Source: Photobacterium sp. OFAV2-7 (GTDB lineage: Bacteria > Pseudomonadota > Gammaproteobacteria > Enterobacterales > Vibrionaceae). From it: a DNA stretch of 53,386 nt. The notes under the pieces were generated by a model. The model did not search any database. It was not told where the DNA came from and saw nothing but the letters and a program-made list of their open reading frames with translations. The position numbers and the translations under genes are program-made. The DNA lies in NCBI RefSeq assembly GCF_022347985.1, contig NZ_JAKRFQ010000006.1, forward strand, positions 1 through 53,386, in the 5' to 3' direction. Shown piece by piece: positions 8,456-17,794 of this stretch (position 1 is the first letter of the stretch; each line of letters starts with the position of its first letter).

Positions 8456-9184
8456 ATGGTGAAAATGAATCTAGATCCGAATGTAGATGTGCAAAAAAAA
8501 GTTATTAGCAGTTTATCTGGCTTGAATATGCTTTGTCATAGTTGCTTAGTCAGTATCACTGTTATTACGCCGCTTGGTGAACAGTTACACAACAGCACCA
8601 AGTATGTGGGAGCCGATTCGTCGAATTACATACTACTCAAGTTACCCTCCTACGATTCCCATACTCTAGCAAATTATTTCCAAGTTGGTTTTGATTTGAA
8701 TGTTAAAGTGGTTGCAAGACGTGGTGAGGGGGTAATTGTATGTTTCCGAACAAAAATTAAGAACATTATTTTGCAACCAATAGCATTACTAGTAATAGAT
8801 ATACCAAAGACAATGATACTGTATCAGCTACGTAGTGAACCTAGGTATGACGTTGATATATCAGCAGAAATAATAGGCAAAAGCAAAAGAATTCATGTGA
8901 AAATCATAGATATTTCAATTAGTGGTTGTTGCTTTGTGGCCGATATCCACGCTTCCAAACTAGAAGGTGACGAGTTATTAGAGATTAAAGTAATGGATAC
9001 TAATTTCAATAATATCACCGGTCTTACAGGCAAAATTAGTAATTTTCGAGAGGAAAATAAAACTATCTCATATGGGATGATGTTTGATTCCCAAAGTAAA
9101 GTTCAGATAAAAGAGTTGCTTTCTCAATTGATATCGGATGACTCAACAAAGTTAGTTAACCAAAACACTTCCCACACAAAGTGA
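8456..9184 (+). CDS. PilZ-domain c-di-GMP receptor, YcgR-like
   Basis: A 242-residue protein with an N-terminal YcgR-type beta domain (about residues 15-118) and a C-terminal PilZ domain. The c-di-GMP binding signatures are complete: RSEPR (R126, R130) and DISISG (D152, S154, G157). Such proteins adjust flagellar motility or surface behaviour when c-di-GMP rises. It stands alone, downstream of a gene-poor region. Two starts are close together (8456 and 8465) and neither has a strong ribosome site. Confidence 0.85.
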   Translation: MVKMNLDPNVDVQKKVISSLSGLNMLCHSCLVSITVITPLGEQLHNSTKYVGADSSNYILLKLPSYDSHTLANYFQVGFDLNVKVVARRGEGVIVCFRTKIKNIILQPIALLVIDIPKTMILYQLRSEPRYDVDISAEIIGKSKRIHVKIIDISISGCCFVADIHASKLEGDELLEIKVMDTNFNNITGLTGKISNFREENKTISYGMMFDSQSKVQIKELLSQLISDDSTKLVNQNTSHTK

Positions 9185-9628
9185 CAATTTTACTTAGAGT
9201 TGAAATGCCGAGTTATATGGATCGCATGATGCTGTTAGCTCTAATTCTATAGGTATCAGTTATAGTGGTGGTATCGCGCCAGCTGAAGTATAAAATCGAC
9301 TTAACTTACTGTCCGGAATTAGTTGACCACTACAGTCCGCTTCTGGTACTTAAGAGTCATTCCGGTACACGAGTGATCAAACTATTTTGTCCGCGCACAA
9401 TCGTGTGGATTGCTCTGTGATTTTCGTTCATGAGTGGTGAGAATTTCTCCCTGCCGGCAGTTTCCGTAAAAGTTTTCCTGGTGAAGAAAAGCCCACACAG
9501 TGGTGGGCTTAAATTACTTTACAGGTGTTATGTTCACCAACCTTACTTCCTATTCACCAATTAATAGATTGAGAGTTTCGAACAACACCAAATACAGAAA
9601 ACGGTGAATACTCAAATATGCGCCATTA
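9185..9628. other. Intergenic stretch before the IS6 remnant
   Basis: Apart from the hairpin at 9489-9510 I see no gene or recognisable element in this stretch. Confidence 0.5.
9489..9510 (+). terminator. Hairpin terminator in the gap after the PilZ gene
   Basis: AAGCCCAC and GTGGGCTT pair around a 6-base loop; AAATTACTTT follows. It is 300 bp from the PilZ stop, so which transcript it ends is unclear. Confidence 0.5.
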
Positions 9629-9770
9629 TTGGTGCATCGAGCACGCAAAAGAAAGAATCCGGTGGCTTCTTTGTGGCTGATGGACGAAACGTATATCTAC
9701 GTCAAAGGCCAATGGAAATATTACTACCGAGCCGTTGATAAACATGGTGATGTGATTGATTTTCTTCAGC
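9629..9770 (+). pseudogene. IS6-family transposase fragment
   Basis: The frame contains SLWLMDETYIYVKGQWKYYY and RAVDKHGDVIDFL, the start of the IS6/IS26 DDE catalytic domain with its first aspartate. The N-terminal DNA-binding part and the second Asp and Glu of the triad are missing, and sequence after DFLQ departs from the family. No terminal inverted repeats are visible. This is a dead insertion sequence next to the TetR-RND operon and a possible sign of how it arrived. Confidence 0.75.
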
Positions 9771-9918
9771 GTAACTTTGCGGCACAACCTTTCAGACTAG
9801 CGTCAATCTATGCTTTCGTTGCTCTATGTGAATTATGTCGGGAGTAGTCGTCATCATAATGTTGAACGAATGGTCGGTATGTTTTATGCTGTAAGTGAGG
9901 CCGGCAGGAGGAATTGAT

Positions 9919-10515
9919 GTGAACAAAAAGCAACTAGCAGCAGAACAAATGAAAAATCGCCTTGTTGAGGCGACGATAGAAATCGTCGGAACTTTGGGTC
10001 TTGCAAAACTCACCGCAAGTGCACTAAGTAAACAAACAGGTGCGAGTAAAGGGGGGCTTTATCATCACTTTGAGAGTCTAGATGCTTTAAAGCTTGCTGC
10101 ATTTCAATCTCTTGTGGATGGCTTTATATATTTGGACGAAGACGACATTCAATTTGACTCACTGGAAGATTACTTAACTTTTATAGGTGATCAAACTTTC
10201 TCCATCATGGAGCAAAGGCCTATAGAACTGAAGGCATTGATGGCATTTGTTCAGCAAGCGATGTTTGAGCCTGAGTTCAAAAAGGGGGTGAAGCATCTAA
10301 CTAAAGTAAGTCTTGAACGCTATAAAGATATGGTGAGTATGCAGTTTCCATCGCTTACGGACAAACAAATATCTGCACTGGTACAGATTATGGATGCGCA
10401 TTTTGGCGGCTCCATGCTGCATTGGTACTTGCTCGACGACCCCAATCAATGTCGGGAAAACTGGCGTAGCTTGTGCAAAATTATCTGCTTTAGCCTGAAA
10501 GAGGGTGGATTATGA
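9919..10515 (+). CDS. TetR-family regulator of the adjoining RND pump
   Basis: A 198-residue protein with a TetR helix-turn-helix (about residues 22-50, ALSKQTGASKGGLYHHF) and a C-terminal ligand domain. The start is GTG at 9919 with AGGAGG seven bases upstream; the longer ATG frame at 9895 has no ribosome site and the ATG at 9916 is out of frame. Its TGA overlaps the ATG of the adaptor gene (ATGA), so regulator and pump are one transcript. It most likely represses this operon. Confidence 0.9.
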   Translation: MNKKQLAAEQMKNRLVEATIEIVGTLGLAKLTASALSKQTGASKGGLYHHFESLDALKLAAFQSLVDGFIYLDEDDIQFDSLEDYLTFIGDQTFSIMEQRPIELKALMAFVQQAMFEPEFKKGVKHLTKVSLERYKDMVSMQFPSLTDKQISALVQIMDAHFGGSMLHWYLLDDPNQCRENWRSLCKIICFSLKEGGL

Positions 10516-11585
10516 AGCTACGTTGTATTGGCTTACTAACCGTGTTGCTCCTTACGGCATGCGATAGCGGTATCGAGTCAACTCCACCCGCCAAGGCAGA
10601 ACTAAGCCCTATCCCTGTAGAAACAGTTACTATTGTCCCTACGCAAACAAAAGGGACTCTCGCGCTTTATGGGTTACTGGAACCCATGTCTTCAGTATCG
10701 ATTAATGTCGATTTTTCTGCGCCCATTCAAGCTGTACTGGTAGAAGAAGGTGAAAGAGTAAATGTAGGCCAACCACTTCTTCGCTTCGATATGGCTAAGG
10801 TCGAATTAAAACAACGTCAGCTTCGGCACACATTAGAGCAAGCAGAGAGTCAGTTTGCTAAAGCTGAAAGAGATTTACGTCGCATGCAGGAGCTGAAGCT
10901 TAGCAACTCAATCTCGCAACAACAACTGGATAATGCCCAGGCAGAATTTGATTCGACTCGTTCGTCAGTTTCAGCGCTCGAAAGTGAGCTTGCTTTACTT
11001 CATAGAGACTTGGCTCGAAGGGAGATTCATAGCCCGGTAGAAGGAATGGTGAGCCATCGCAACGTAGATCCCAACGAAAGTACTGTAGCCTACACTCCGC
11101 TATTCGAGCTTGAAGTTGATGCAAGTATGAAAGTATCGGTATTTATCGGCGAAAAAATGTTGTCTTTGGTTCAGCTCGGTAATACAGCAATAGTTAAAAC
11201 CGTTACTGGGGCTTCAAAAGCCAAAGTGATTTCAATTGCTTCAAATTCCGATATTACAACAGGCAATTATGAGGTTAAGTTGCTCCTTGATAATAGCCTG
11301 CGTGAATATAGGGCAGGTATGGGCGCAGAAGTAATTTTAGATACCACTCCTCTGGAAGGGCAGCTACTACTCCCAGAATCAGCTCTGGTTGTGGACAGGG
11401 GAGAACACGTGGTGTTTTTGATTAAGGACTCATTCGCGATTCGTCAACCAGTGAAACTGAAATATGGTCTAAACGAGAAGCTTCATATCGCTTCAGGTTT
11501 AAAGAGTAACGATGTTGTCGCAATTGCTGGCGCGGAGTTTTTGGTGGATGGTAGTTTGGTTGAAGTAAAGGTGAAGCATGAGTAG
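10512..11585 (+). CDS. RND efflux periplasmic adaptor (membrane fusion) lipoprotein
   Basis: A 357-residue protein with a lipoprotein signal ending LLLTAC (Cys17). A biotinyl-lipoyl half (VEEGERVNVGQPLLRFD, about residues 77-93), a coiled-coil hairpin (about 95-165), a second lipoyl half (REIHSPVEGMVSHRNV) and beta-barrel regions follow, as in MexA/AcrA. It is anchored to the inner membrane by lipid and links the pump to an outer-membrane channel. It overlaps both the upstream TetR gene (4 bases) and the downstream pump gene (8 bases). No channel gene is present, so TolC is probably shared. Confidence 0.92.
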   Translation: MKLRCIGLLTVLLLTACDSGIESTPPAKAELSPIPVETVTIVPTQTKGTLALYGLLEPMSSVSINVDFSAPIQAVLVEEGERVNVGQPLLRFDMAKVELKQRQLRHTLEQAESQFAKAERDLRRMQELKLSNSISQQQLDNAQAEFDSTRSSVSALESELALLHRDLARREIHSPVEGMVSHRNVDPNESTVAYTPLFELEVDASMKVSVFIGEKMLSLVQLGNTAIVKTVTGASKAKVISIASNSDITTGNYEVKLLLDNSLREYRAGMGAEVILDTTPLEGQLLLPESALVVDRGEHVVFLIKDSFAIRQPVKLKYGLNEKLHIASGLKSNDVVAIAGAEFLVDGSLVEVKVKHE

Positions 11586-14500
11586 TCCAGAAAAGAAACC
11601 TACTAACTCAATATTGTCACTTTTTATTGAAAGGCCAAAGTTAGGCCATCTGGTCATGGTTTTAGTTGTCATTATGGGGCTGATGAGTCTGCAAGGACTG
11701 CGTTACGAAGTGGTACCAAAAATTGATATGGGTATCGTAACCGTAACAACAACCAAAGCCGGAGCTGGCCCAGAAGAGGTCGAACTTTCTATTTCAGCCC
11801 CGCTCGAAGAGGAGCTACTCAAGGTAAAAGGGGTAAAAAAAATAGTATCCCGTAGTATGGAGAATTTATCTCTGCTTACGCTAACTTTGAACTCCGACAG
11901 CGAAACCACGAAATTACTATCGGACGTTCAAAAAGCGGTCGACAGAGCGCAATCTCGGCTGCCATCCGATTTGATTGAAAAGCCACTTGTTGAAGAATTG
12001 TCCACTGATAACCTTGCCGTTGCGGAACTGCATTTGACTGGCAAGGTATCTGAATCCGTATTGCGACAACAGGCAAGGCACTGGCAACAAAAGCTCCGTT
12101 CACTTTCTGATGTCGTTGCCGTTGAACGTGTCGGATATCGTCGACCAGAGGTGAGTATTGAGCTTGACCAGAGCAAGCTTTGGCAGCTAGGAATTAGCTT
12201 TTCAGAGATTGAGCGAGCTTTTTCGATGAGAAACATCAGAGATAGCGGTGGCTCGATCGCTTCACTCGCTGGCGAAAAGAAGGTGCTAAGCATGGGACAG
12301 TTCAAAGAGCCCAGCGAAGTCGGTGAAGTCATTATCCGCAGTAGTAGCCCTGGAAACGAAGTCCGCTTAAGAGACGTTGCCCAAATTTTACCATCATTTG
12401 AGAAGTGGGATATTCAGGTGCGTACTGACGAACAGTTGGGTATCGCGTTATTGATAAAGAAAAAAAGCAGCGCTGACGAACTCAACACGATATCGAGTAT
12501 TCGCCAGTTGATTGAAAGTAGTCCGGCTAATCCTGGTTTAGAGCTGAAGCTTGTTAACGATGTTTCTCGGTTTACCAATGATATGTTAGACACCTTATAT
12601 AGTAATGCATTACTAGGGCTTATTTCTGTTTTCATTATTTTATGGTTGTTCCTCGGTCGACATATGGCTTTTTGGGTCAGTGTGGGCTTACCCTTTTCAA
12701 TTTTATTGACATTTTGTGTAATGCTATGGCTTGGTTTGTCTGTAAACAGCCTAACTCTCATGTCCATTATTCTGGTGTTAGGGATGTTAGTAGATGATGC
12801 AATCGTCACCGGAGAGGCTATTCAGTTACGCAAAGAGCAAGGATTTAGCTCCATTAAAGCTGCAATTGCCGGTACGAGAGATATTACCGCTCCTGTATTT
12901 GTCAGTGTCTTGACGACAATGTTGGCTTTTTTTCCTATATTTTTCTTGGGTGGATTGGAAGGAAAATTTATAGCAGCAATTCCTGTTGTTGTGATGATCA
13001 CGCTTTCGGCCTCATTGTTTGAGAGCAAGTTTTTGTTACCGGCACATTTAGCCCACAGTGCTTTTAAGGCTTCTCCAAGACCATGGTTAGATAAACTTCG
13101 TCACGTCTATCATCAAATTATTTTGTGGCTACTGCAAAAAAGAAAGTTTGCTACGTTGGGCATTGTGGTGATTTTTATTTCTATAGCTTTGATTAGTTGG
13201 GCATCGGTTCGATTTCAGCTTTATCCTGAAACGGCGGTGGATACTATCAATGTATCGGTAGAGTTACCAAATGGTAGTTCTTTCGATGAAACAGTCGAAA
13301 AAGTCACAGAGCTTGAGAGCTTAATCAGAATGACGGTACCCGAAAGCGATTTGCTGAACATTGTCAGTCAGATCGGACACCATGATACCGATCCCTATGG
13401 TGGCTCGTTTGGCCGCAATCAGGCCTGGGCTTTAATCACTATATATCTGAAACCTCAAAATCAGGTGCTGCAAGATCAGCGTGTCACGCTGGCTCAGGTT
13501 CAATCGTTAGCAAGCGAACAGAAAGGTTACAATTTATTGAGGGTCGAGCCATTAAAAGATACCCCTGTTATGGGTAAGCCCATTGAGCTCGAGATAATGT
13601 CTGATGGGATGGCAAAGCAGATTGTTGCTGCAGAGTTGAAAGCGTACCTTATGACACTCCCTGGTGTGACTGAGGTTTGGGACAGTAGCAAAACAGGCAA
13701 GGCCATATTGGACCTTCAATTTCTTGATCACAACCTTGCTGGTTATGAGCTTAGCGTAAAACAAGTAGCTGATGCAGTGAGAGTTGCATTAGATGGTTTG
13801 CTAATTTCTGAACAACAGTTGGCCACAGAAAGAGTTTATTATCGATTAAGGTTACCAGCAACTGAGCGAGAGCAATTAAGTGTGTTGCAAGACCTTTTCA
13901 TTGTAAATGCTTCAGGCCGTCCCATTGCATTGAGTTCAATAACAAATATTGCATTGCGGCCGGGAGAAGCCGATGTAAAGCACTTCAATGGCCGTAGAAC
14001 TTTAACTCTCTTTGGAGAAATCGACAGAAATATAACCGATGTTTTTCAGGTTAATAAAGCCCTTGGCGATTATATATCCGCTCAAAATTGGCATATAGAA
14101 TTTCCAGATCTTGCTTTTTATCAGGGAGGGGAAATCGAGCAGCAACAGGCAAGCTATACAGAATTAGGAATTGCTTTCGCTGGATGTTTAATGATGATTC
14201 TATTGGTACTCGTAGTACTGTTTAATTCATACTCCCAACCTCTCCTTGTATTAGCTGTGATCCCTTTTTCCATTATGGGCGTACTGGCAACGTTTGCTGT
14301 TCAGGGGTTACCGCTGAGCTTCCTAGCTCTCATTGGTGTGCTTGGGTTAGTCGGCGTATTGGTTAATGACGCAGTTGTGATGATATTTACGCTGAATCAG
14401 GCTAAAAATCATAGGGAGCCTAAGTTGGTTGCAGGCTTAGCCGCAAAGCGCTTCAGACCAATTTTGATTACATCTTTGACCACTTTGGTTGGACTATTAC

Positions 14501-14682
14501 CTACCGCATACGGATTAGGGGGCTACAATCCATTTGTCGCACCTATGGTTATGACAATGGCTTGGGGGGTGGTTTTCGGTACATTGATTTCCCTGTTTCT
14601 TTTGCCTTGCTTATTTATGTTAAATGACGATCTAAGACAATACTTCAAAGCTTTGAAGCGTCATACTGCAGAGCGCTTGTGA
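11578..14682 (+). CDS. RND-family efflux pump permease
   Basis: A 1034-residue inner-membrane pump of the AcrB/HAE1 superfamily with duplicated halves, each one helix, a large periplasmic porter loop and five helices. The proton-relay acidic pair is present in TM4 (LVDDAIV, D406-D407). It is closer to the divergent VexF/MexW-like or CzcA-like side (MGIVTVTTTKAGAGPEEVE start) than to classical AcrB. Substrates are unknown. It is the last gene of a TetR-adaptor-pump operon. The operon seems AT-richer than the genes beyond 15 kb. Confidence 0.92.
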   Translation: MSSPEKKPTNSILSLFIERPKLGHLVMVLVVIMGLMSLQGLRYEVVPKIDMGIVTVTTTKAGAGPEEVELSISAPLEEELLKVKGVKKIVSRSMENLSLLTLTLNSDSETTKLLSDVQKAVDRAQSRLPSDLIEKPLVEELSTDNLAVAELHLTGKVSESVLRQQARHWQQKLRSLSDVVAVERVGYRRPEVSIELDQSKLWQLGISFSEIERAFSMRNIRDSGGSIASLAGEKKVLSMGQFKEPSEVGEVIIRSSSPGNEVRLRDVAQILPSFEKWDIQVRTDEQLGIALLIKKKSSADELNTISSIRQLIESSPANPGLELKLVNDVSRFTNDMLDTLYSNALLGLISVFIILWLFLGRHMAFWVSVGLPFSILLTFCVMLWLGLSVNSLTLMSIILVLGMLVDDAIVTGEAIQLRKEQGFSSIKAAIAGTRDITAPVFVSVLTTMLAFFPIFFLGGLEGKFIAAIPVVVMITLSASLFESKFLLPAHLAHSAFKASPRPWLDKLRHVYHQIILWLLQKRKFATLGIVVIFISIALISWASVRFQLYPETAVDTINVSVELPNGSSFDETVEKVTELESLIRMTVPESDLLNIVSQIGHHDTDPYGGSFGRNQAWALITIYLKPQNQVLQDQRVTLAQVQSLASEQKGYNLLRVEPLKDTPVMGKPIELEIMSDGMAKQIVAAELKAYLMTLPGVTEVWDSSKTGKAILDLQFLDHNLAGYELSVKQVADAVRVALDGLLISEQQLATERVYYRLRLPATEREQLSVLQDLFIVNASGRPIALSSITNIALRPGEADVKHFNGRRTLTLFGEIDRNITDVFQVNKALGDYISAQNWHIEFPDLAFYQGGEIEQQQASYTELGIAFAGCLMMILLVLVVLFNSYSQPLLVLAVIPFSIMGVLATFAVQGLPLSFLALIGVLGLVGVLVNDAVVMIFTLNQAKNHREPKLVAGLAAKRFRPILITSLTTLVGLLPTAYGLGGYNPFVAPMVMTMAWGVVFGTLISLFLLPCLFMLNDDLRQYFKALKRHTAERL

Positions 14683-14688
14683 GGTAGG

Positions 14689-14820
14689 TTGGGTATTGTT
14701 TTCCGTGCCTTAAAACCAGAAAACACTACCCAATATCGTCAGCTAAGACTTGATAGTTTGCACCTTCTCTCAGAGTGTTTCTGCTCTGGGTTCGAAGAAC
14801 AATTAAGCTGGCCTGTGTGG
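14689..14820 (+). pseudogene. N-terminal fragment of a GNAT acetyltransferase
   Basis: The frame gives VFRALKPENTTQYRQLRLDSL, then SECFCSGFEEQ, matching the first strand and helix of GNAT acetyltransferases (pattern FRxL-ED-YRxLRLxAL-PExFxSxYEEE). After about 45 residues the similarity stops and the acetyl-CoA binding core is absent. A broken gene. Between it and the SDR gene at 15102 I see nothing further. Confidence 0.5.
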
Positions 14821-15101
14821 ATTTACTCCGACTACATCAAGATACTGCTTGCTGTAGTAAGTCGCTGGTTCATTTCAGTTCCCCCTGCTTTTGTCATCTC
14901 AACATATGCTTGTGAACTCACTTGGTATGTGAGTTCCTCCCTGTAACTTTCATGGTTTCAGAAGGCGACATTTTGCTGTCTATTGGTGTCAATCCACATT
15001 GTCACTAATTACCGATGAACTGTCGTTTTCGGGCACTGCCTCACCGCTGAAAAGAGATTTAAATAATTAGTTAATGATGACAGCCAAGTGAGGAGTCCCC
15101 T

Positions 15102-16064
15102 ATGACGGATGAAACCGTACAACCAGCAGATGTATCACGCAGAAAAATTCTGTTAGGCACCGCCGCCGCAGGTGTTGCGTTAGCAGGGGGTATTCCTTCT
15201 GCGATGGCAGCAAATAAATCCGCTGCCACCAGGAAAGAGTTTGATGGCAAAACTGCATTTATTACTGGTTCGGCGAGAGGTATAGGCTTCGCTTGTGCTC
15301 AGGTCCTGGCAGGAAACGGCGCCAATATCGTTCTGTTTGATATCGCTGCCCAGATTGAAACAGTGAAGTATCCACTCGCAACGGTTGATGATCTGGCAAA
15401 TGCTCGGCAGCAAATAGAGTCTTTAGGCGTAAAATGCCTGGCGATTCAGGGAGACGTGCGAGACAGAAAGGCCATTGAAAATGCGGTAGCGAAAACTGTC
15501 AGTACTTTTGGTTCTCTCGACTTTGTTGTGGTCAATGCGGGTATCACTCAGGTTGGCCGCCTTGAGATGTTTGATGATGCCTCTGTAGATACGGTACTGG
15601 ATGTAAACCTTGGTGGCGCAATCAAGACCATTCAAGCGGTTACTGCGCAGCTTCGTAAGCAGAAGAGGGGCCGTATTATTCTAATGTCATCTGTGACTGG
15701 TCGTGCCGGTAGTTCGGTATTCCCTGTTTATTCGGCAACAAAGTGGGGCATGATTGGCTTAGCTAAATCAACGGCACTTGCACTAGGAAAAGACAACATT
15801 ACCTGCAACGCAGTATGTCCGACCATAGTCCACACCAAGCTGCTTGATAACGAATATATCTTGAAGGCGCTTATTCCTCAAAATCCAACCTGGGCAGCGA
15901 TGAGTGCAGGCGCAAAACAGATGCGTCATATTTTGCCTGTGGGTGGTTATGAGCCAGTGCATATTGGCAACACAGTTCGCTTCCTGTGCAGCGCTGAGTC
16001 AGAACTTATTTCTGGTGATGTCTTTGACGTTGGCGCTGGTCTGAACGCTCAGTGGCCAGCTTAA
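15102..16064 (+). CDS. Short-chain dehydrogenase/reductase with a Tat-type signal
   Basis: A 320-residue SDR with an N-terminal twin-arginine motif SRRKILL (R13-R14), a hydrophobic stretch and ALA/AMA-type cleavage sites near residue 36. The cofactor loop TGSARGIG is at 55-62 and the catalytic YSATK at Y210-K214, with a serine in LMSSVTG. SDRs are normally cytoplasmic NAD(P)H enzymes; a Tat signal implies export folded with cofactor. GAGGAG lies upstream of the ATG. Neighbours are a broken outer-membrane protein gene, a secreted hydrolase and an AraC regulator. Confidence 0.88.
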   Translation: MTDETVQPADVSRRKILLGTAAAGVALAGGIPSAMAANKSAATRKEFDGKTAFITGSARGIGFACAQVLAGNGANIVLFDIAAQIETVKYPLATVDDLANARQQIESLGVKCLAIQGDVRDRKAIENAVAKTVSTFGSLDFVVVNAGITQVGRLEMFDDASVDTVLDVNLGGAIKTIQAVTAQLRKQKRGRIILMSSVTGRAGSSVFPVYSATKWGMIGLAKSTALALGKDNITCNAVCPTIVHTKLLDNEYILKALIPQNPTWAAMSAGAKQMRHILPVGGYEPVHIGNTVRFLCSAESELISGDVFDVGAGLNAQWPA

Positions 16065-16133
16065 TCTATGACTTTTGCAATGGCTCTGCATGTTCGTTGA
16101 ATCCAGAGCCTTCCTACCAACTTTAACTCCCAT

Positions 16134-16599
16134 ATGACAATGAAAAAACACTACTTATTAGCGCTGCTAATAGCTGCGGCGTATCCAGCGTTTGCTGAAT
16201 TAGGACCGCAAGGGATATCTGGCTCAATAAGCGTGCTGGTTGAACAACACGGCCAAGAAAGCAACTTCAATACGAACTTAGCAACAAAAAGCGGCTCCCT
16301 TAATACATCAGGAGAGTCTGATATGGAAACCGTTGTCTTTCCACTAGGAGAGATTAAGTACACCTTTGGTGAGCAATCAAACCAGCAAGTCTTTCTCGGT
16401 ACATCCAGAGAGGATATTACAACGGGACTGATTGCGCTGGAGTTGGGTTATTAATATGAGATGGCAGATAACTCTGTACTGGCTGTCTCAGTATTGCCCT
16501 CTGAATGCTCTGTTGAGATATAGCTCAACGGATTCAAATATTGAGTTCTACGATGAAACAGAGTGGCTGACTTCAGTAGGCATTACCTACAAGTTTTAA
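16134..16599 (+). pseudogene. DUF2860 outer-membrane protein, frameshifted with internal deletion
   Basis: The first frame has a signal peptide and GISGSISVLVEQHGQESNFN, PLGEIKYTFGE and QQVFLGTSREDITTG, all typical of DUF2860 proteins, and stops after LGY at 16454. Just past it, a shifted frame continues the family text (YEMADNSVLAVSVLPSE), and a third frame ends with SSTDSNIEFYDETEWL and GITYKF, the family's C-terminus. So one frameshift and one large internal deletion (intact proteins exceed 300 residues) destroyed it. It was probably co-transcribed with its neighbours. Confidence 0.75.
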
Positions 16600-16725
16600 G
16601 CTCTGGTCATCTTGACGCCATAAGACACTAACTTGTCACTATTCGACATACATCAGTGTCGCGATTTACCGAATAATAGGTTCATCAACAACGATGAACC
16701 TAACGCTCCACAGAGGACTCTCTTC

Positions 16726-17721
16726 ATGAAGACGCTTAAGCACATTGTTCCTATCGCTCTTTCATTTGTTGTATCAACGGCCTATGCGGCTGATGGACTC
16801 AAAGCTGGGGTTAACCATATCACCTATATCAGTGATGGTGAAAAAGTCGCAGCGAACATTTATCTACCTGACAATTATCAGACTGGAACCAAATATCCGG
16901 CAATCATCGTGACGCCTCCGGTATCTGGTATTAAGGAGCAAACCGCGGGACTTTATGCAGAGAAGCTTTCCCAGAAAGGCTATATTACTATGGCATTTGA
17001 TCCACGTGGTTTTGGCGAGAGTGAAGGTGAAGAGGTCTTACTGAGCGCATATAAAGTATCGGATGACATCCGAAACGGCATCAGTTTCCTTTCTACACTA
17101 GAGCAGGTCGATACAGGAAATACCTATAGTCTGGGGATATGTGCCGGTGCTGGATTCGCAGCCTATGAAGCTGCGTTCGACTCCCGCGTTAAAGCGATGG
17201 CTGTTGTAAGTCCTTTCCTGACAACAAAAGATGAAATACTGGAGCAGGTAGGCGGAAACACGAAAGCGCTTCGCGAGCATGTTCTTCCGGGGGGCGCCAT
17301 TGGTAACAACAGTTACTACACCACAGGTAAGGCACCTACAGTGCATGTAACACCGGTAACGGAGCAGGAAATTACTAACGCAAGACCGGTTCCTCTGGGT
17401 ATGCGTGACTACTATCTTGAAGGTAAACCTGGTTATCACCCAAGATGGAAAAACGCACTTAGTCTTCGTTCCGCTCCCTACGTTGTGAGTTTTTCAGTCT
17501 TCAATTATACCGATATGTTTACCGGCCTGCCTTCGTACATTGTTTACGGTGATGAAGCCGCCTCTGCCAACGGTGCGATTCGCTTCTACAATGAAATTGA
17601 TGGCGAAAAAGACCGCTTGGTTGTGAAAGGTGCGGATCACTTCGATTTGTACTGGAAAGAGGAATATGTCTCACCGGCAGTTGAAGGTATTAATAATTTC
17701 TTCAGAAAGCAGATGAAGTAA
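16726..17721 (+). CDS. Secreted alpha/beta hydrolase with cysteine nucleophile
   Basis: A 331-residue protein with a signal peptide (cleavage after STAYA, residue 21) and an alpha/beta-hydrolase fold. The nucleophile elbow reads GICAG, so Cys139 replaces the usual serine, as in dienelactone hydrolases. The other likely triad members are an Asp in YGDEAA and the His in GADHFD near the end. It belongs to the X-Pro peptidase/DLH-like group. I start at 16726, preceded by AGAGGA; the longer frame to 16633 has no leader features. It sits between the DUF2860 remnant and the AraC gene. Confidence 0.82.
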   Translation: MKTLKHIVPIALSFVVSTAYAADGLKAGVNHITYISDGEKVAANIYLPDNYQTGTKYPAIIVTPPVSGIKEQTAGLYAEKLSQKGYITMAFDPRGFGESEGEEVLLSAYKVSDDIRNGISFLSTLEQVDTGNTYSLGICAGAGFAAYEAAFDSRVKAMAVVSPFLTTKDEILEQVGGNTKALREHVLPGGAIGNNSYYTTGKAPTVHVTPVTEQEITNARPVPLGMRDYYLEGKPGYHPRWKNALSLRSAPYVVSFSVFNYTDMFTGLPSYIVYGDEAASANGAIRFYNEIDGEKDRLVVKGADHFDLYWKEEYVSPAVEGINNFFRKQMK

Positions 17722-17794
17722 CGTTAACTATCTTGGCGTCATTAAGAGGCTGGACACCCAGCCTCATGTTGTTACATGTCCATGGAAAGCAGAT

